From Roseiarcus sp963751165 (lineage in GTDB: Bacteria > Pseudomonadota > Alphaproteobacteria > Rhizobiales > Beijerinckiaceae), in NCBI GenBank assembly GCA_963751165.1, contig CAVVTP010000001.1, positions 677,719-741,718 on the forward strand: 64,000 bases of DNA, in the 5' to 3' direction. The first letter of the stretch is position 1, and every line of letters begins with the position of its first letter. Below the pieces are notes generated by a model. It did not search any database, was not told where the DNA came from, and worked only from the letters and a program-made list of their open reading frames with translations. Made by a program: the position numbers and the translations under genes. Of the stretch, positions 1-8,920 are shown one piece after another.

Positions 1-3000
1 GAATTGGGGAGACGATAGTCCGAAGCTGTTGCTCCTCTGCGGAGGACATCGCCAACGGGGCCTTGGTCGAAAGTTTGAGCGCGGGCCTTGGTCGCTGCGG
101 AAGCGGCTTGAAGTCGACCAGCGGCAGAGGCGTCCCAATTGGCTCGAGGTTCCGGTCTCATTGCCGTAGACGCCATTTCAGGCTCGACGCCCTCATTTCT
201 CAGCGTCGTTCGAAGCACGTCCGCAGGCGTGACTTTATCGCCGAACAGCGACGGCCCCGCTGCGTTCTTGCTGGCTTCAGTCGCATAGCGTTGCAGCCGG
301 CTGGCAATTTGCTCCCGCGAGGCGATTTGTCCCCTGTCGTTCAGGACGAGACCCTTCGCTAGTGATGAAGCCTCTCCTCCGAACATGTCTGTTTGGTTCA
401 AAAGCTCGGTCGCCGGGCGGCCGAAATCCCGAGCCCGGATGATGGCCCGGACGGCGTTCATCAGATCCGGTGTCACGTCGTGTCCGGCATCGATCGCGCC
501 TTCGCGGGCCGCCTGGCGCATCTTCATCCATGCCGGAGCCGCATCGGTCAAAGCGCCCGCGAGACCGCGGATATTCGAATCCGCCGCATCGAACGCGCGG
601 TTTACGAATTCGCTGTCCCCGTAGGCTCGTGCAGCCATCGCCCCTTCGAGGCGACGAACTCCGGCTTGGGAAAGGTTGCCCGGGCATCCATCATGCCGCC
701 CCTTTCGGAGGGCGATAGTTGGGAAAGAAATGAACGAACGAACCCGCGATTCTCGGGTCCGTTGATCGGAGAACCGTCCGCGATCGAGGCCAGGGCTTCG
801 GGCGTAATCAGCCGGGCATCCGCCACGGCCTGCTCTGTGGCGTTCATGCGTAGACCCGAGGCCGTATTGGCCGAATGTGTGAATGCGACCCTGTCTGCAG
901 GCGAGAGGGGGCTTGTGCGGCCCGCCACAAGGATCGGATAGGGCACGCCGGACACATCATGCCCCTGCGATGCGAGCCAGTTCCTGTAGTCTCCGGCTGC
1001 GCCGGCTTGATAGGCTTTGGCGAGGGCCAAGGTGCGGCCGTTGCCGCTCTCGACGACATTATCAGGCCCAACGATCGGGGCTCCGGAATTGGCCTCTGGC
1101 GTTGGCCCTAGCCGTTCCGGCTGAAGCCGCGCCGCCATCGTGTTGACCTGATCTCGCGCCGGCGCAGTTTCGCGGGCTCGCGGCTGCAATTCGGCCGGAT
1201 AGTTCGGGTTGACGTTGAAATTCGTGTCATGGGACGTGACGAGATCGGGAAGGTTCGCGATCTCGTAATTCACGCCGATGCGGCCGGACGGATAAAAAAC
1301 CGTTCCCGAGTTTAGATCCGGAACCGCACCTTGCGGGATGCTTCCCGATATTCCTTGATCCCCCGCATGATTTCCAGGTCCCCCAATTCCTTGGCCCGGC
1401 GCTCGAGATGCGCCAACAGGCGAGGACGATCCTGGGGATTGCGCGCCAGCAGCGCTTCTTCGATCACCTTGCCAGGATTGTGAGCTACCGGGATTTTCAC
1501 CGAAAAGGCCCTCGACCCGAGACCGCAACGAAATTTGCGGGTTCAATTGTCCGGACTGAATGGCAAGATCGTCTGCTACCGATCTATGAGCGGTTACATT
1601 CTGTATAGCGTCTTCGATTGAGCCCCGCAATTGAGACAGCCGCGCATAGGTGGGAGTTTGCCCTGAATTTCGCAACTCATCGCGCATCGCCGCCGAGACG
1701 CGGCTCCTAAGCGCCGTTACATCGTTGAATGGTGTAACCGTGGGAAGATTCGACGCCGTGTTGAAAATTGCGGCTTCCTCACCCGCCATTGGTCTTGCCG
1801 TCGGAGGAACCCCTTTCACGATCCCCTGAGCGGCTGACGTAACCGGGCTCGACGGCAACGAGAGTGTCCCGTCCGGATCGACCGCATTCCAAAGCGCTCT
1901 TTCCCGGGCCTTGGACGCATCCTTGGCGCCCTGAAGGCTGCCCCGCAGGGAAGCACCCAAATCCTCCGGCGCCTGTCCAGAACCAATCCCAGAGGCCGCT
2001 CCTTGCGCCGTTGAGAGGGCGGCGCGCTCGGCAGCATCATGCGCAGCATCAATGTTGGCTAGCTGCCCCCGAACGAACTGTCCTACGTCGGCAGGATCGC
2101 CGCTGGCCTGAATCCCGTTTAGGGCAGCGGTGCGCGCCGCGTTCTGTTGTTCCGCGCCAGTTCCAAATTCGTTTGCCTTGTAGAGATCGGGCTGGCGCGT
2201 GGCGAATTCACGTTCGAGCGATAGCGCGCCGAGATCGCCGGTCAGCTGTCCTGTTGTCGGTTTCGAACCGGGAACAGTTTCACCCAAAGCGGAGCCAGGA
2301 ACTTGGAGAGCCGATGCTGCCGCCAGTTCTTTGCTGGCCTGTTGCGGGTTTGTGAATTGGGATTGCAACGTCCGGGCCGCGATAGCGCGCTGGCCCGCAC
2401 CGCTCATCGGCTCTACAAAATTCTTTGCAAGCCTCACGGCATTGCGGATCGCGCTTTCGCCTGTCGCTGAAGCGCTGCCAGCGCCCATGCCGCCAGCCAA
2501 GCGAGCCCAGGGTTCTAACTGAGTTCCCTTCCGTGGCTTGGCCGGCAGCCTCCGAGGCGATGCCGGGAACAACGGCGTATCTCGCCGCGTTCGCCGCAAG
2601 CTCAAGCGGTCCAGAGGCCGGGGTCCCCAACACCCCCGGAAGAAACGAGGCAACTGTGTTGGCGTATTTCCCAGTCGTCGTCTGAGGCGTGTAGTCAGGC
2701 ACGCCAAGGCTTTTCACCGCCCCGTGCACATCCTCAGTCGTCGGCGCGACCGCCTGGCTCGCAGCATCAATCGACGCATTCGAAACGCCGAGCTTGTTCA
2801 AGAAGGCCCGCATGTACGAGCCGCGATTGCGTCGGATAAAGTGGTCGGCCGTCTGGCCTTTGGGCAGTTGTCCTGCCTCTTCCATCGCATGCGCGGTCGC
2901 CCACAAAGTCCCGTAATCAATCGCATGCCGAATATCTCCTCCAAGCCCAAGGAGCCCTTCGACACCGCTCAAGTAACCAGAGGCCGCGGACGGCAGAACG

Positions 3001-3186
3001 TCGGAGGAGACCAAGTCCCCGACGCGTCGGGAAACTCCGACCAATCTTGGGCCTGCGACGGCGCCGGACTCCCAGGAGGGAAGCCGGCTCAAGGATCACT
3101 CCCAGGAGGGAAGCCTACGTCGATATCGTTTTTCGGCCGTTGCTGCGACGGCGTCGGGTTTTTTAAACCGAGGTCAATGTCCGCCA
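1..3186 (-). pseudogene. large phage DdrB/ParB-like protein, frameshifted, cut by left edge
   Basis: On the minus strand a protein of more than 1,000 residues can be followed from an ATG at 3186 (start MADIDLGLK) to the window edge, but only by changing frame. The N-terminal part (about 3070-2540) is Ala/Gly-rich, as in phage ejection or virion proteins. The central part is helical. Around 1250-700 it has a DdrB-like ParB-superfamily domain (IVGPDNVVESGNGRT, then an SANTASGLRMNATEQA region). Translation continues in a third frame from about 670 (LEGAMAARAYGDSEFVNRAF) to base 1 without a stop. Frame changes fall near 3090, 2535 (extra G in a G run), possibly 1500/1310, and near 679 (G run). 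A 62-residue frame at 1312-1500 also looks protein-like, so the middle is uncertain. The function within the phage is unknown; such domains are common in large polyvalent phage proteins. Confidence 0.6.
3068..3115. repeat. two direct copies of an 18-bp sequence, 30 bp apart
   Basis: The sequence actcccaggagggaagcc occurs at 3068-3085 and again at 3098-3115. It lies at the N-terminal end of the large phage gene, where one frame ends and another begins. A local tandem duplication may have damaged this gene's start. Confidence 0.75.
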
Positions 3187-3236
3187 TTTTCACATGCCCT
3201 TGAATATTTGATTATATATCATTTTATGCTAGTTGT

Positions 3237-3491
3237 TTAATGGAGGATGCCGTGGCCTTCAGTCCGTAATTCGATTTCACGTTCCATGTCGTCGGCTATT
3301 TCCGTCAGAGTTCCCCATATCCCGGCTTCCCCCCCTGTATTCAGGACGTGGAGAAGGGCGCCCTTGATCATGTTCCCCGCTGCAATCTGCGTCGCCTCCG
3401 GGCCGTCCTCTTTCGCTTTTTTGCGCAGTATTTTTTGGACAGCTTCCACGACCTCATATCGCTTGCTGGGGTTACCTCGTTTCGTCATCAT
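3237..3491 (-). CDS. small phage hypothetical protein
   Basis: An 84-residue protein starting MMTKRGNPSKRYEVV. It is Lys/Glu-rich and predicted helical (EAVQKILRKKAKEDG), followed by a less charged middle (AAGNMIKGALLHVLNTGGEAG) and an acidic tail. The start at 3491 is chosen because its ATG overlaps the TGA of the upstream gene (ATGATGA), which suggests translational coupling. I do not recognise a family. It lies between the ParB-like gene and the large phage protein, so a phage role is inferred only from position. Confidence 0.5.
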   Translation of the reverse strand: MMTKRGNPSKRYEVVEAVQKILRKKAKEDGPEATQIAAGNMIKGALLHVLNTGGEAGIWGTLTEIADDMEREIELRTEGHGILH

Positions 3492-3883
3492 CGGTGTGCT
3501 CCGTTTTGGCGCCACCTGGCGCGAGGCGATTGTTCGCCGCGTTGCTCGCGAGGGGACAATTCATCGAAGTAGGTTGGCGGCGGAGGTATCTGACGCAGCA
3601 TGTTCAGCCTGTAGGCGATGGTATCTAGCGGGTTGTCGTCCTCGATAGACAGAATGTCGACGTCGTGCCCCTCAAGACCTTTACCGAAAAAGATGGCCCG
3701 CTCGACGCCCTCAACGAGCTGTGGAGTGAGAAAACGATTTGGCCAATCCATGGCGCTGTTCGCGTACGCGATCGAAGTTGCCTTAGGCGAAACGTAATGT
3801 GGACCAGCATGGAGAATTTCGAACGCTTTGTTGAGCGTTCGATGGACGGTTGTTCGGGTCCAGGTATTGGGCGCGTCGGTCAT
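3488..3883 (-). CDS. phage hypothetical protein
   Basis: A protein of about 131 residues starting MTDAPNTWTRTTVHRTLNK. A longer frame begins at 3913, but the ATG at 3883 is the more natural start. The middle contains SPKATSIAYANSAMDWPNRFLTPQLVEGVERAIFFG and an acidic stretch; the C-terminus is Arg/Gln-rich. Its stop overlaps the start of the next small gene. No family is recognised. It is probably part of the same phage transcript as its neighbours. Confidence 0.5.
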   Translation of the reverse strand: MTDAPNTWTRTTVHRTLNKAFEILHAGPHYVSPKATSIAYANSAMDWPNRFLTPQLVEGVERAIFFGKGLEGHDVDILSIEDDNPLDTIAYRLNMLRQIPPPPTYFDELSPREQRGEQSPRARWRQNGAHR

Positions 3884-3987
3884 TGACTTCTCTTGTCTAT
3901 GTAGTCGTCTCATGTGTGATTTAATGTACTAACGGAAGAGAGCCAAGAATCATGCTGCACTCTTCCCCTGCAATTCCTCCCGAAGGA

Positions 3988-4757
3988 TCACAGCCGCCGT
4001 TTCCAAACTCGAATGACGTGCGGGCGATCGTTCGGTGTGGTGACCTTGATCCAGCGCGCGAACTCGCCGCCACTGATGTTGGTCAGATCCCGCAAGGGGC
4101 GTGCGGTCTGGGCGACGGATATTCGACCCGCGGCATTCTCAGGCGCTCCGGCGGCTACTTGCTTGGTGACGCGGAGCAGCTTGGTCGGATTCACGCCCTC
4201 CTCGATAGCCTTTTCCTTCACCTCTTCCGGGAGTGCGGCATAGTCCTGCGCTCGCTGGACTTGCCGGCGAGATAGGCCGAGATCGCGAGCGGCAGCGGCA
4301 TCGCCGCGCTCATCATGCTGAGGCCCAGCCTTACGCCCATCGGACAAGACAGACTGCGCGCTGCGGGCAGTCTGTCTTCCTCCTGCCGTTTCTCTTTTGT
4401 TAAGCGCGTGTATTCCGCAATCTGCTCGTACCTTTGCTCCGTCGTCAGCTCAGCCCGATGCAGGTTCTCGGCGATTGCCCACATTCTCGCCTCGATATCG
4501 TCAAAGTCGACCACTCGGACCAGGATCGATTTGACGCCGAGCTTCCGAAGCGCCTCCAGTCGGTGGCGGCCGGCGACGAGATGATATTCATCTCCCCGCG
4601 CAACGCATGTCGGAGCGCATTGGAGCCCGAGCGACGCGATGGATCGTGCCAAGTCCTCGACGGCATTCGGGTCCAAGGGGCGAGCGTTCTCTGGAATCTG
4701 GATGGCGTCGAGTCGAAGAGTTGCGGTCCTGGCGGGGCGGGACACGGCGATATTCAT
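3988..4757 (-). CDS. ParB-like nuclease-fold protein, frameshifted
   Basis: The N-terminal part (MNIAVSRPARTATLRL onward) has the ParB/Srx fold signature: IPENARPLDPNAVEDLARSI, then HLVAGRHRLEALRKLG, then AIAENLHRAELTT. After about 4350 the frame changes, and the C-terminal HTH part is read in another frame (ARDLGLSRRQVQRAQDYAALPEEVKEKAIEEG). Together they make about 255 residues, normal for phage and plasmid ParB-like proteins. The start at 4757 is favoured over 4772 because an AAGGA sits about eight bases upstream. It may be a phage partition or transcription factor. No parA is seen next to it. Confidence 0.72.
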
Positions 4758-4781
4758 CGGTCGATCCTTCATTGATAGCGC

Positions 4782-5681
4782 TCAGTGGACGACGAGGGGC
4801 GACGGCTCGCCGTCCAGCAGCAGAGTTGTCGAAAGGTCGCTGTTGGCATGCGATGGGAGAATGTGTTCGGGCTTCGGCGTCCATTCGATCGGCCCCGGCC
4901 CGCTCCCAGCCGCGAGGTTGGCCGAAGCCTTCCGCCAGCGCTCACACGTGACTCGGCCGGAGTGGCGCGGCCGTCGAGCAGCCGTCAAGTTGGAATCCGT
5001 CTCGGCGACGGACTGTCCCCAGCGGCTCAGCGACCGGGTGCCCGACTTCCTGCATCGGAAGCTGCCAGGCGACGCACGTTCGGGTTCTCTGTCGGATTGT
5101 GGGTGTGGAGGGTGGTCCCCATCCGAAATATAGATAGTAGTGCCGTTTCGGCCATCCGTAGTAGTGCCGTTTCGGCACTGGCTTTTTTGCGGTTTCAGTG
5201 CCGTTTCGGCACTGGCTTTCAGTGCCGTTTCGGCACTGGCAGCTTTTAAATTTCTGCCCTCGGTTTTGACTCCCTCTAGCGCTGCCTCGGCATCCTCAGT
5301 GGTTTTGAAACGACGCCATCCACACTGCTCCGGCCTCATTCCTTCAAGCTCCGGGCGCGTGGTCAGAAGAAACAGATTAGGGCGTCGGTATTCGGCCCCC
5401 CTGGCCCGTCTTCCCCGCTGAGTGATCTTGATGAAGCCAAGAATCTCCAACTCATCCAAAGCAGGTGCAATCGAGTGGCGACGCACGCCATATCCTGCGA
5501 AGTCGTCGAACGTTACCGGGAGCTTGCCGTTATCCCGACCGCCGTGATGGGCAAGCTCGATCTCGATGCGGGAAAGCACGCGATGAGCCGATAGGCTTAG
5601 GACGCGGTACGCCGGGGATTCGAGCATCTCGATTGAGCGGGCTGCCCATTGACCGGTGATGGTGTTGCGACGCTTACCCAT
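4782..5681 (-). CDS. winged-helix/replication-like phage protein containing internal palindromic repeats
   Basis: A 299-residue protein, MGKRRNTITGQWAARSIEML. The first 130 residues look like a winged-helix DNA-binding domain of the kind seen in phage replication proteins (AYRVLSLSAHRVLSRIEIEL, DDFAGYGVRRHSIAPALDELEILGFI). The second half is low-complexity and carries ASAETALK repeats encoded by palindromic DNA repeats. Its start overlaps the stop of the upstream helicase gene by 8 bases, consistent with one operon. A role in replication initiation is inferred from the fold-like N-terminus, the adjacent helicase and the iteron-like repeats, and is not proven. Confidence 0.55.
   Translation of the reverse strand: MGKRRNTITGQWAARSIEMLESPAYRVLSLSAHRVLSRIEIELAHHGGRDNGKLPVTFDDFAGYGVRRHSIAPALDELEILGFIKITQRGRRARGAEYRRPNLFLLTTRPELEGMRPEQCGWRRFKTTEDAEAALEGVKTEGRNLKAASAETALKASAETALKPQKSQCRNGTTTDGRNGTTIYISDGDHPPHPQSDREPERASPGSFRCRKSGTRSLSRWGQSVAETDSNLTAARRPRHSGRVTCERWRKASANLAAGSGPGPIEWTPKPEHILPSHANSDLSTTLLLDGEPSPLVVH
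5139..5237. repeat. cluster of 17-bp palindromes (AGTGCCG-TTT-CGGCACT)
   Basis: Perfect palindromic units lie at 5163-5179, 5197-5213 and 5221-5237. A half-conserved copy begins at 5139 (agtgccgtttcggcc). The spacings are 24, 34 and 24 bases. They sit inside the 3' half of the HTH/replication-like gene and are read in different frames, so selection appears to act on the DNA rather than on the peptide. They could be iterons, protein-binding sites or a REP-like mobile palindrome. Confidence 0.85.
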
Positions 5682-7188
5682 GAGCGGCGCGCCCCTTCGC
5701 CTTGGCCTTGTGGAAGGCGATTTGCCGCGAGCGCAGCCAATCTCGGGTCTTAAGCGTTGGCTCCATCATTACGGAGCGGTCGTATCCGTTTGGCCAGTGT
5801 CCGAAACGCTGCTTGAACATCGCATCTGGCCAGCGGTCGCTGAAGTGCGGCTTCCGGAGCGACAACAGTTCGCTAAAGAAGCGGCGCTTCTCCCAGACCT
5901 CGGGCTCGCGCTTGCCGCTCCGGCGCTCGCCGAGTTCGACCAGCTCGCCGTCGAGCTGTCGCACGTAGGATGTGACTACGACTTCCTCGCCGCAGACTGG
6001 GCAAGCCTTGGCCTCTCGCGGCATCAGGGCTTTGCAGGCCTTGCAAGCGCGGGGAAGAGGAGAGCGTTTTTCGCGCTTACTCGCGCAGTCCTGACGCTCG
6101 CGCCCGTCGTCAAGCTGGTCTTGGCCAATGTCGGTCACCATGCCTAGTCGAAGGTGATTACCGGCATGATCCAGAATGATCAGCCGGTCCTTTCCTGGCG
6201 CCGTGCGCAGGCCGCGCCCGATCGTCTGGACAAATAGCATCCGGCTCTTCGTGGGCTTCGCGTCTACGATGCAGCGCACGTCAAGGTCAACGCCAGTCGT
6301 GAGCACTCCCACGTTGCAGATTACGCGCGTCTCGCCAGAACTGAAGCGATCGAAGGCGGCTCCGCGATCTTCCCGTGGCGTTTCACCGTCCATATATTCG
6401 GCCGAGACCCCGGCTTCGATAAATCGCTCGCAGATGTGCTGAGCGTGCTTCCGGTTGACGCAATAGACCAGCGTCGGCCGGTTTTCTCCGCGAGCGAGCC
6501 ATGTGGCGATGATATCGCCGGTGATCGATGGAACGTCCATCGCGTCGCCGAGCTCGTCTTGCTTGAACTCGCCTGCTACGGTCGAGACACTGGACAAGTC
6601 CGGATCACTTGGCGCGAAAGCCATGAATGGCGACAAGTATCCGTCGCGGATTAGACCGCTGGTAGTCGCGGCGACGATAAGGTGATCGTAGTGACGACCG
6701 AGACCCTTTGCCCACGGCGTGGCGCTCAAGCCGATGAACGGGATGCTTGCCATCTCAGGCTCAGCCATCCAATTCAGCACCGCTTTGTGCATGATGTGAG
6801 CTTCGTCGACAATGACTAGGTCGACTACGGGCTTCCTCCGCCTGGCAAGGGTCTGAACGCTGCAGACCTGCACGGGCTGCGAATAGTCGGTCAGATAGTG
6901 CGACCCTTGGATCACGCCGACGCAATTGATCCCTTCCGCGCCGAACGCGGCTACCGTCTGGTCAATCAAGCTCAGCGCCGATACGACGAACGCGACTTGC
7001 TTGCTCTTGTCGCGCGCACCCTTGATCACGTACGCCGCTAGGAGCGTCTTGCCGGCTCCGGTTGGGGCTTGGAGCAGAGGACGCTTGCTTCCGGAGCGGA
7101 GAGCTTGGCGCAGAGCATCGAGGGCTTTTTCTTGATGTGGGCGCAGAGGCCTAAGCTGGCCGCGCGAGGCGAAAAGAGGCGCGTTCAT
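5674..7188 (-). CDS. phage DEAD/DEAH-box superfamily 2 helicase
   Basis: A 504-residue SF2 helicase. It has Walker A APTGAGKT near residue 43, motif II DEAH (VIVDEAHIMH), motif III SATPW, and motif VI IGRGLRTAPGK with TTGVDLDV before it. A Cys4 zinc ribbon (CKACKA then CPVCG) follows near residues 385-402, and a C-terminal tail ends KAKGRAAHG. This arrangement is typical of phage-encoded helicases related to UvsW/SSL2 used in replication or recombination. It overlaps its upstream neighbour by an ATGA junction and its downstream neighbour by 8 bases, so it is probably co-transcribed with the HTH and ParB-like genes. Confidence 0.88.
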   Translation of the reverse strand: MNAPLFASRGQLRPLRPHQEKALDALRQALRSGSKRPLLQAPTGAGKTLLAAYVIKGARDKSKQVAFVVSALSLIDQTVAAFGAEGINCVGVIQGSHYLTDYSQPVQVCSVQTLARRRKPVVDLVIVDEAHIMHKAVLNWMAEPEMASIPFIGLSATPWAKGLGRHYDHLIVAATTSGLIRDGYLSPFMAFAPSDPDLSSVSTVAGEFKQDELGDAMDVPSITGDIIATWLARGENRPTLVYCVNRKHAQHICERFIEAGVSAEYMDGETPREDRGAAFDRFSSGETRVICNVGVLTTGVDLDVRCIVDAKPTKSRMLFVQTIGRGLRTAPGKDRLIILDHAGNHLRLGMVTDIGQDQLDDGRERQDCASKREKRSPLPRACKACKALMPREAKACPVCGEEVVVTSYVRQLDGELVELGERRSGKREPEVWEKRRFFSELLSLRKPHFSDRWPDAMFKQRFGHWPNGYDRSVMMEPTLKTRDWLRSRQIAFHKAKAKGRAAHG

Positions 7189-7433
7189 GACGCGCTCCCT
7201 TCTGCGCTGGGGCCAACATTCAACGTCTTGCGCAACGCGAGCGCTTCAACTACGCAGGCGCGCAGTTGCCGGAGATGCACGTCGATCGTTGCTTCATCGC
7301 CGCGGTAGGCAGCCTCAGCGGCAGAGCGGGCGTATGAGCTGCCGAGGTCGAGGAACTCCCTTAGGCCTTCGAAGATAACGTCCCTTCCGGCCGATATGGC
7401 GGCAGTGGACGGCGGCGTGGCGCCGGTGCTCAT
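7185..7433 (-). CDS. small phage hypothetical protein
   Basis: An 82-residue protein (MSTGATPPSTAAISAGRDVIFEG), largely helical with an Arg/Ala-rich centre (SAAEAAYRGDEATIDVHLRQLRACVVEALALRK). It overlaps the helicase start by four bases and is itself overlapped at its start by the next gene upstream, supporting a tight operon. No family is recognised. Confidence 0.5.
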   Translation of the reverse strand: MSTGATPPSTAAISAGRDVIFEGLREFLDLGSSYARSAAEAAYRGDEATIDVHLRQLRACVVEALALRKTLNVGPSAEGSAS

Positions 7434-7624
7434 GCGCGCGCCCCCGCAAAGAGGCGGGCCGCGTTAGACATCGAAACGCCAAACCGGGGCGCTAAATTTG
7501 AAGCTTGAAGGTTTTGAGGAGATGCGGTAACAAGACGCCACTTGCCGTCACGCAAAGTGCTTCCTTGGGGGTCGCCTTCCGCCTTACGCGGTACGGCGGC
7601 CCTCGCCGCTTTTGAGGGCTGCAC
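7430..7624 (-). CDS. small basic hypothetical protein
   Basis: A 64-residue frame (MQPSKAARAAVPRKAEGDPQG) with no recognised domain. It fits between the HTH/excisionase-like gene and the 82-residue gene with a 4-base overlap, which is the main reason for listing it. Confidence 0.35.
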   Translation of the reverse strand: MQPSKAARAAVPRKAEGDPQGSTLRDGKWRLVTASPQNLQASNLAPRFGVSMSNAARLFAGARA

Positions 7625-7627
7625 CGA

Positions 7628-7819
7628 TCACGCCGCCGTGGCCTTCAGGAGCGCTTCGGCCAACTCAACCGGCACGACAGCTCGACCCGCTATCTTTACA
7701 ATTTGCAGTTTGCCCTGAGCCTTCAACTTGTAGGCGGTCGTGCGGCAGACGCCGTAGCGCTTGCAAAAATCCGGTACTCTGAGCGCGCGCTCGTAGATAG
7801 AAATCTGATCGTTAGGCAC
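7628..7819 (-). CDS. HTH_17/excisionase-like DNA-binding protein
   Basis: A 63-residue protein (MPNDQISIYERALRVPDFCKRYGVCRTTAYKLKAQGKLQIVKIAGRAVVP, written here in parts). The segment RVPDFCKRYGVCRTTAYKL followed by a short wing with IVKIAGRAVV is the usual small MerR-like fold of Xis/AlpA proteins. Its place between the integrase and the replication genes is where prophages and satellites carry their excisionase or early regulator. It could direct excision, repress the early operon, or both. Confidence 0.7.
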   Translation of the reverse strand: MPNDQISIYERALRVPDFCKRYGVCRTTAYKLKAQGKLQIVKIAGRAVVPVELAEALLKATAA

Positions 7820-7895
7820 CTAATCACCTTTCCTTTGCGCGGCTTCTGCGTCCGCTTCCGTTCGTGGTGATTGGACATATGCCGTATCCGGCCAT

Positions 7896-8129
7896 CTACT
7901 TCTGGTGAAAACCCGACGCCACTTTACTGGGCCTCCCCGCCCGTGCGATCGAGTGTACCTGAGACCAATATTGGCGGAGAGCGTGGATGCTATTCTCGTC
8001 TTTCTCCTCGTCCAGAAGCCCAAGCCAGTCAAAGATCAATGCCACCATCATTCCGAAGCCCGTGTTGTTGCTCCGGCCTGCTTTGGGTTTTATTTCGGTC
8101 GCGTGAAGCCAGCTCAATCCCAACTGCAT
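7896..8129 (-). CDS. hypothetical protein, uncertain
   Basis: A frame of about 77 residues from an internal ATG (MQLGLSWLHATEIK) to FHQK, containing a hydrophobic segment GFGMMVALIFDWLGLLDEEKDE. The open frame extends further upstream to 8213, but that would overlap the next gene by about 60 bases, so the internal start is preferred. The ribosome-binding site is weak and no family is recognised. Confidence 0.3.
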   Translation of the reverse strand: MQLGLSWLHATEIKPKAGRSNNTGFGMMVALIFDWLGLLDEEKDENSIHALRQYWSQVHSIARAGRPSKVASGFHQK

Positions 8130-8151
8130 AACTAGATTCACTTTAGCGGAA

Positions 8152-8445
8152 TTATTCGGCCTGCCGCCAAATCTCGAACCGGTGCCGTCGCCCCGGGTCA
8201 CACCCATAATCATTGGGACTAGTTGTGGCGAAGATCGCTTTCCGGTACCCGGCTGCGACCCGGATTATCTTTGCGCCCTCCGCCGATACAATTCGGCAAA
8301 CCTGGACTAACTCTTCCTTCGAGGCGGTTTTTGCCCATTCCCGAAAATCGGTTTGAGGCGGTGGAATGACGAAAAACGTGGTCTTTAGGTTCTCAAAACG
8401 ACGGTTGACATAATCGACAGCGCGTCGGCACAGAAATCTCGACAT
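8152..8445 (-). CDS. hypothetical protein
   Basis: A 97-residue protein (MSRFLCRRAVDYVNRRFENLK) with alternating hydrophobic/charged pattern (KTASKEELVQVCRIVSAEGAKIIRVAAGYR), likely a small alpha/beta fold. It starts 10 bases after the stop of the gene at 8455-8694, suggesting a two-gene unit inside the prophage accessory segment between integrase and HTH gene. Function unknown; this position often holds superinfection or defence cargo, but nothing in the sequence proves that. Confidence 0.45.
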   Translation of the reverse strand: MSRFLCRRAVDYVNRRFENLKTTFFVIPPPQTDFREWAKTASKEELVQVCRIVSAEGAKIIRVAAGYRKAIFATTSPNDYGCDPGRRHRFEIWRQAE

Positions 8446-8454
8446 GTCGTCGAA

Positions 8455-8694
8455 TTAATACCGGGACGGATCGTCCTCAGCGCAAAGCTCCCATAGTTTT
8501 TGTAATTGGTCGTGCGCCTCTCGGAACGTAGTTTCGGCAATGTATAAATCAATAACCCTCTCAAGGTCGGACAGGAATTTATCCTTCTCGATGTCAGACT
8601 GTAATTTATTGGAGCCATCTGGTTTAAAACGAAAACCTTCTTCGCGAAGACAGTCTTCGATCAACTGCACGCGCTCGCTATTGAGGTAATTCAC
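8455..8694 (-). CDS. small acidic hypothetical protein
   Basis: A 79-residue protein from a GTG at 8694, preceded at a good distance by AAAGGAGA, which decides this start over the longer frame to 8847. The protein is acidic and helical (VQLIEDCLREEGFRFKPDG, then DKFLSDLERVIDLYIAETTFREAHDQLQKLWELCAEDD). It probably forms a pair with the gene immediately downstream. No family is recognised. Confidence 0.5.
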   Translation of the reverse strand: MNYLNSERVQLIEDCLREEGFRFKPDGSNKLQSDIEKDKFLSDLERVIDLYIAETTFREAHDQLQKLWELCAEDDPSRY

Positions 8695-8920
8695 CCGTAA
8701 GTCTCCTTTCGCCCTACGTAGCCCGCGGGAGAGCCCCTGCTGACAGTAATCTCTACCGGATAGCTGTGGGAGTTTGCCCGCCGAACTGGCAGGACGCGGC
8801 GCGGATTCGGCACGAAGACCATCACGTTTCCAGCGAGGACTACCCACTAAGCATCATTGATGGCATCGCGCGCGAGCTTCTCTCGCTTGTCGGCTGGCCG
8901 GCCGCGCTTCTCTGCGTTGC

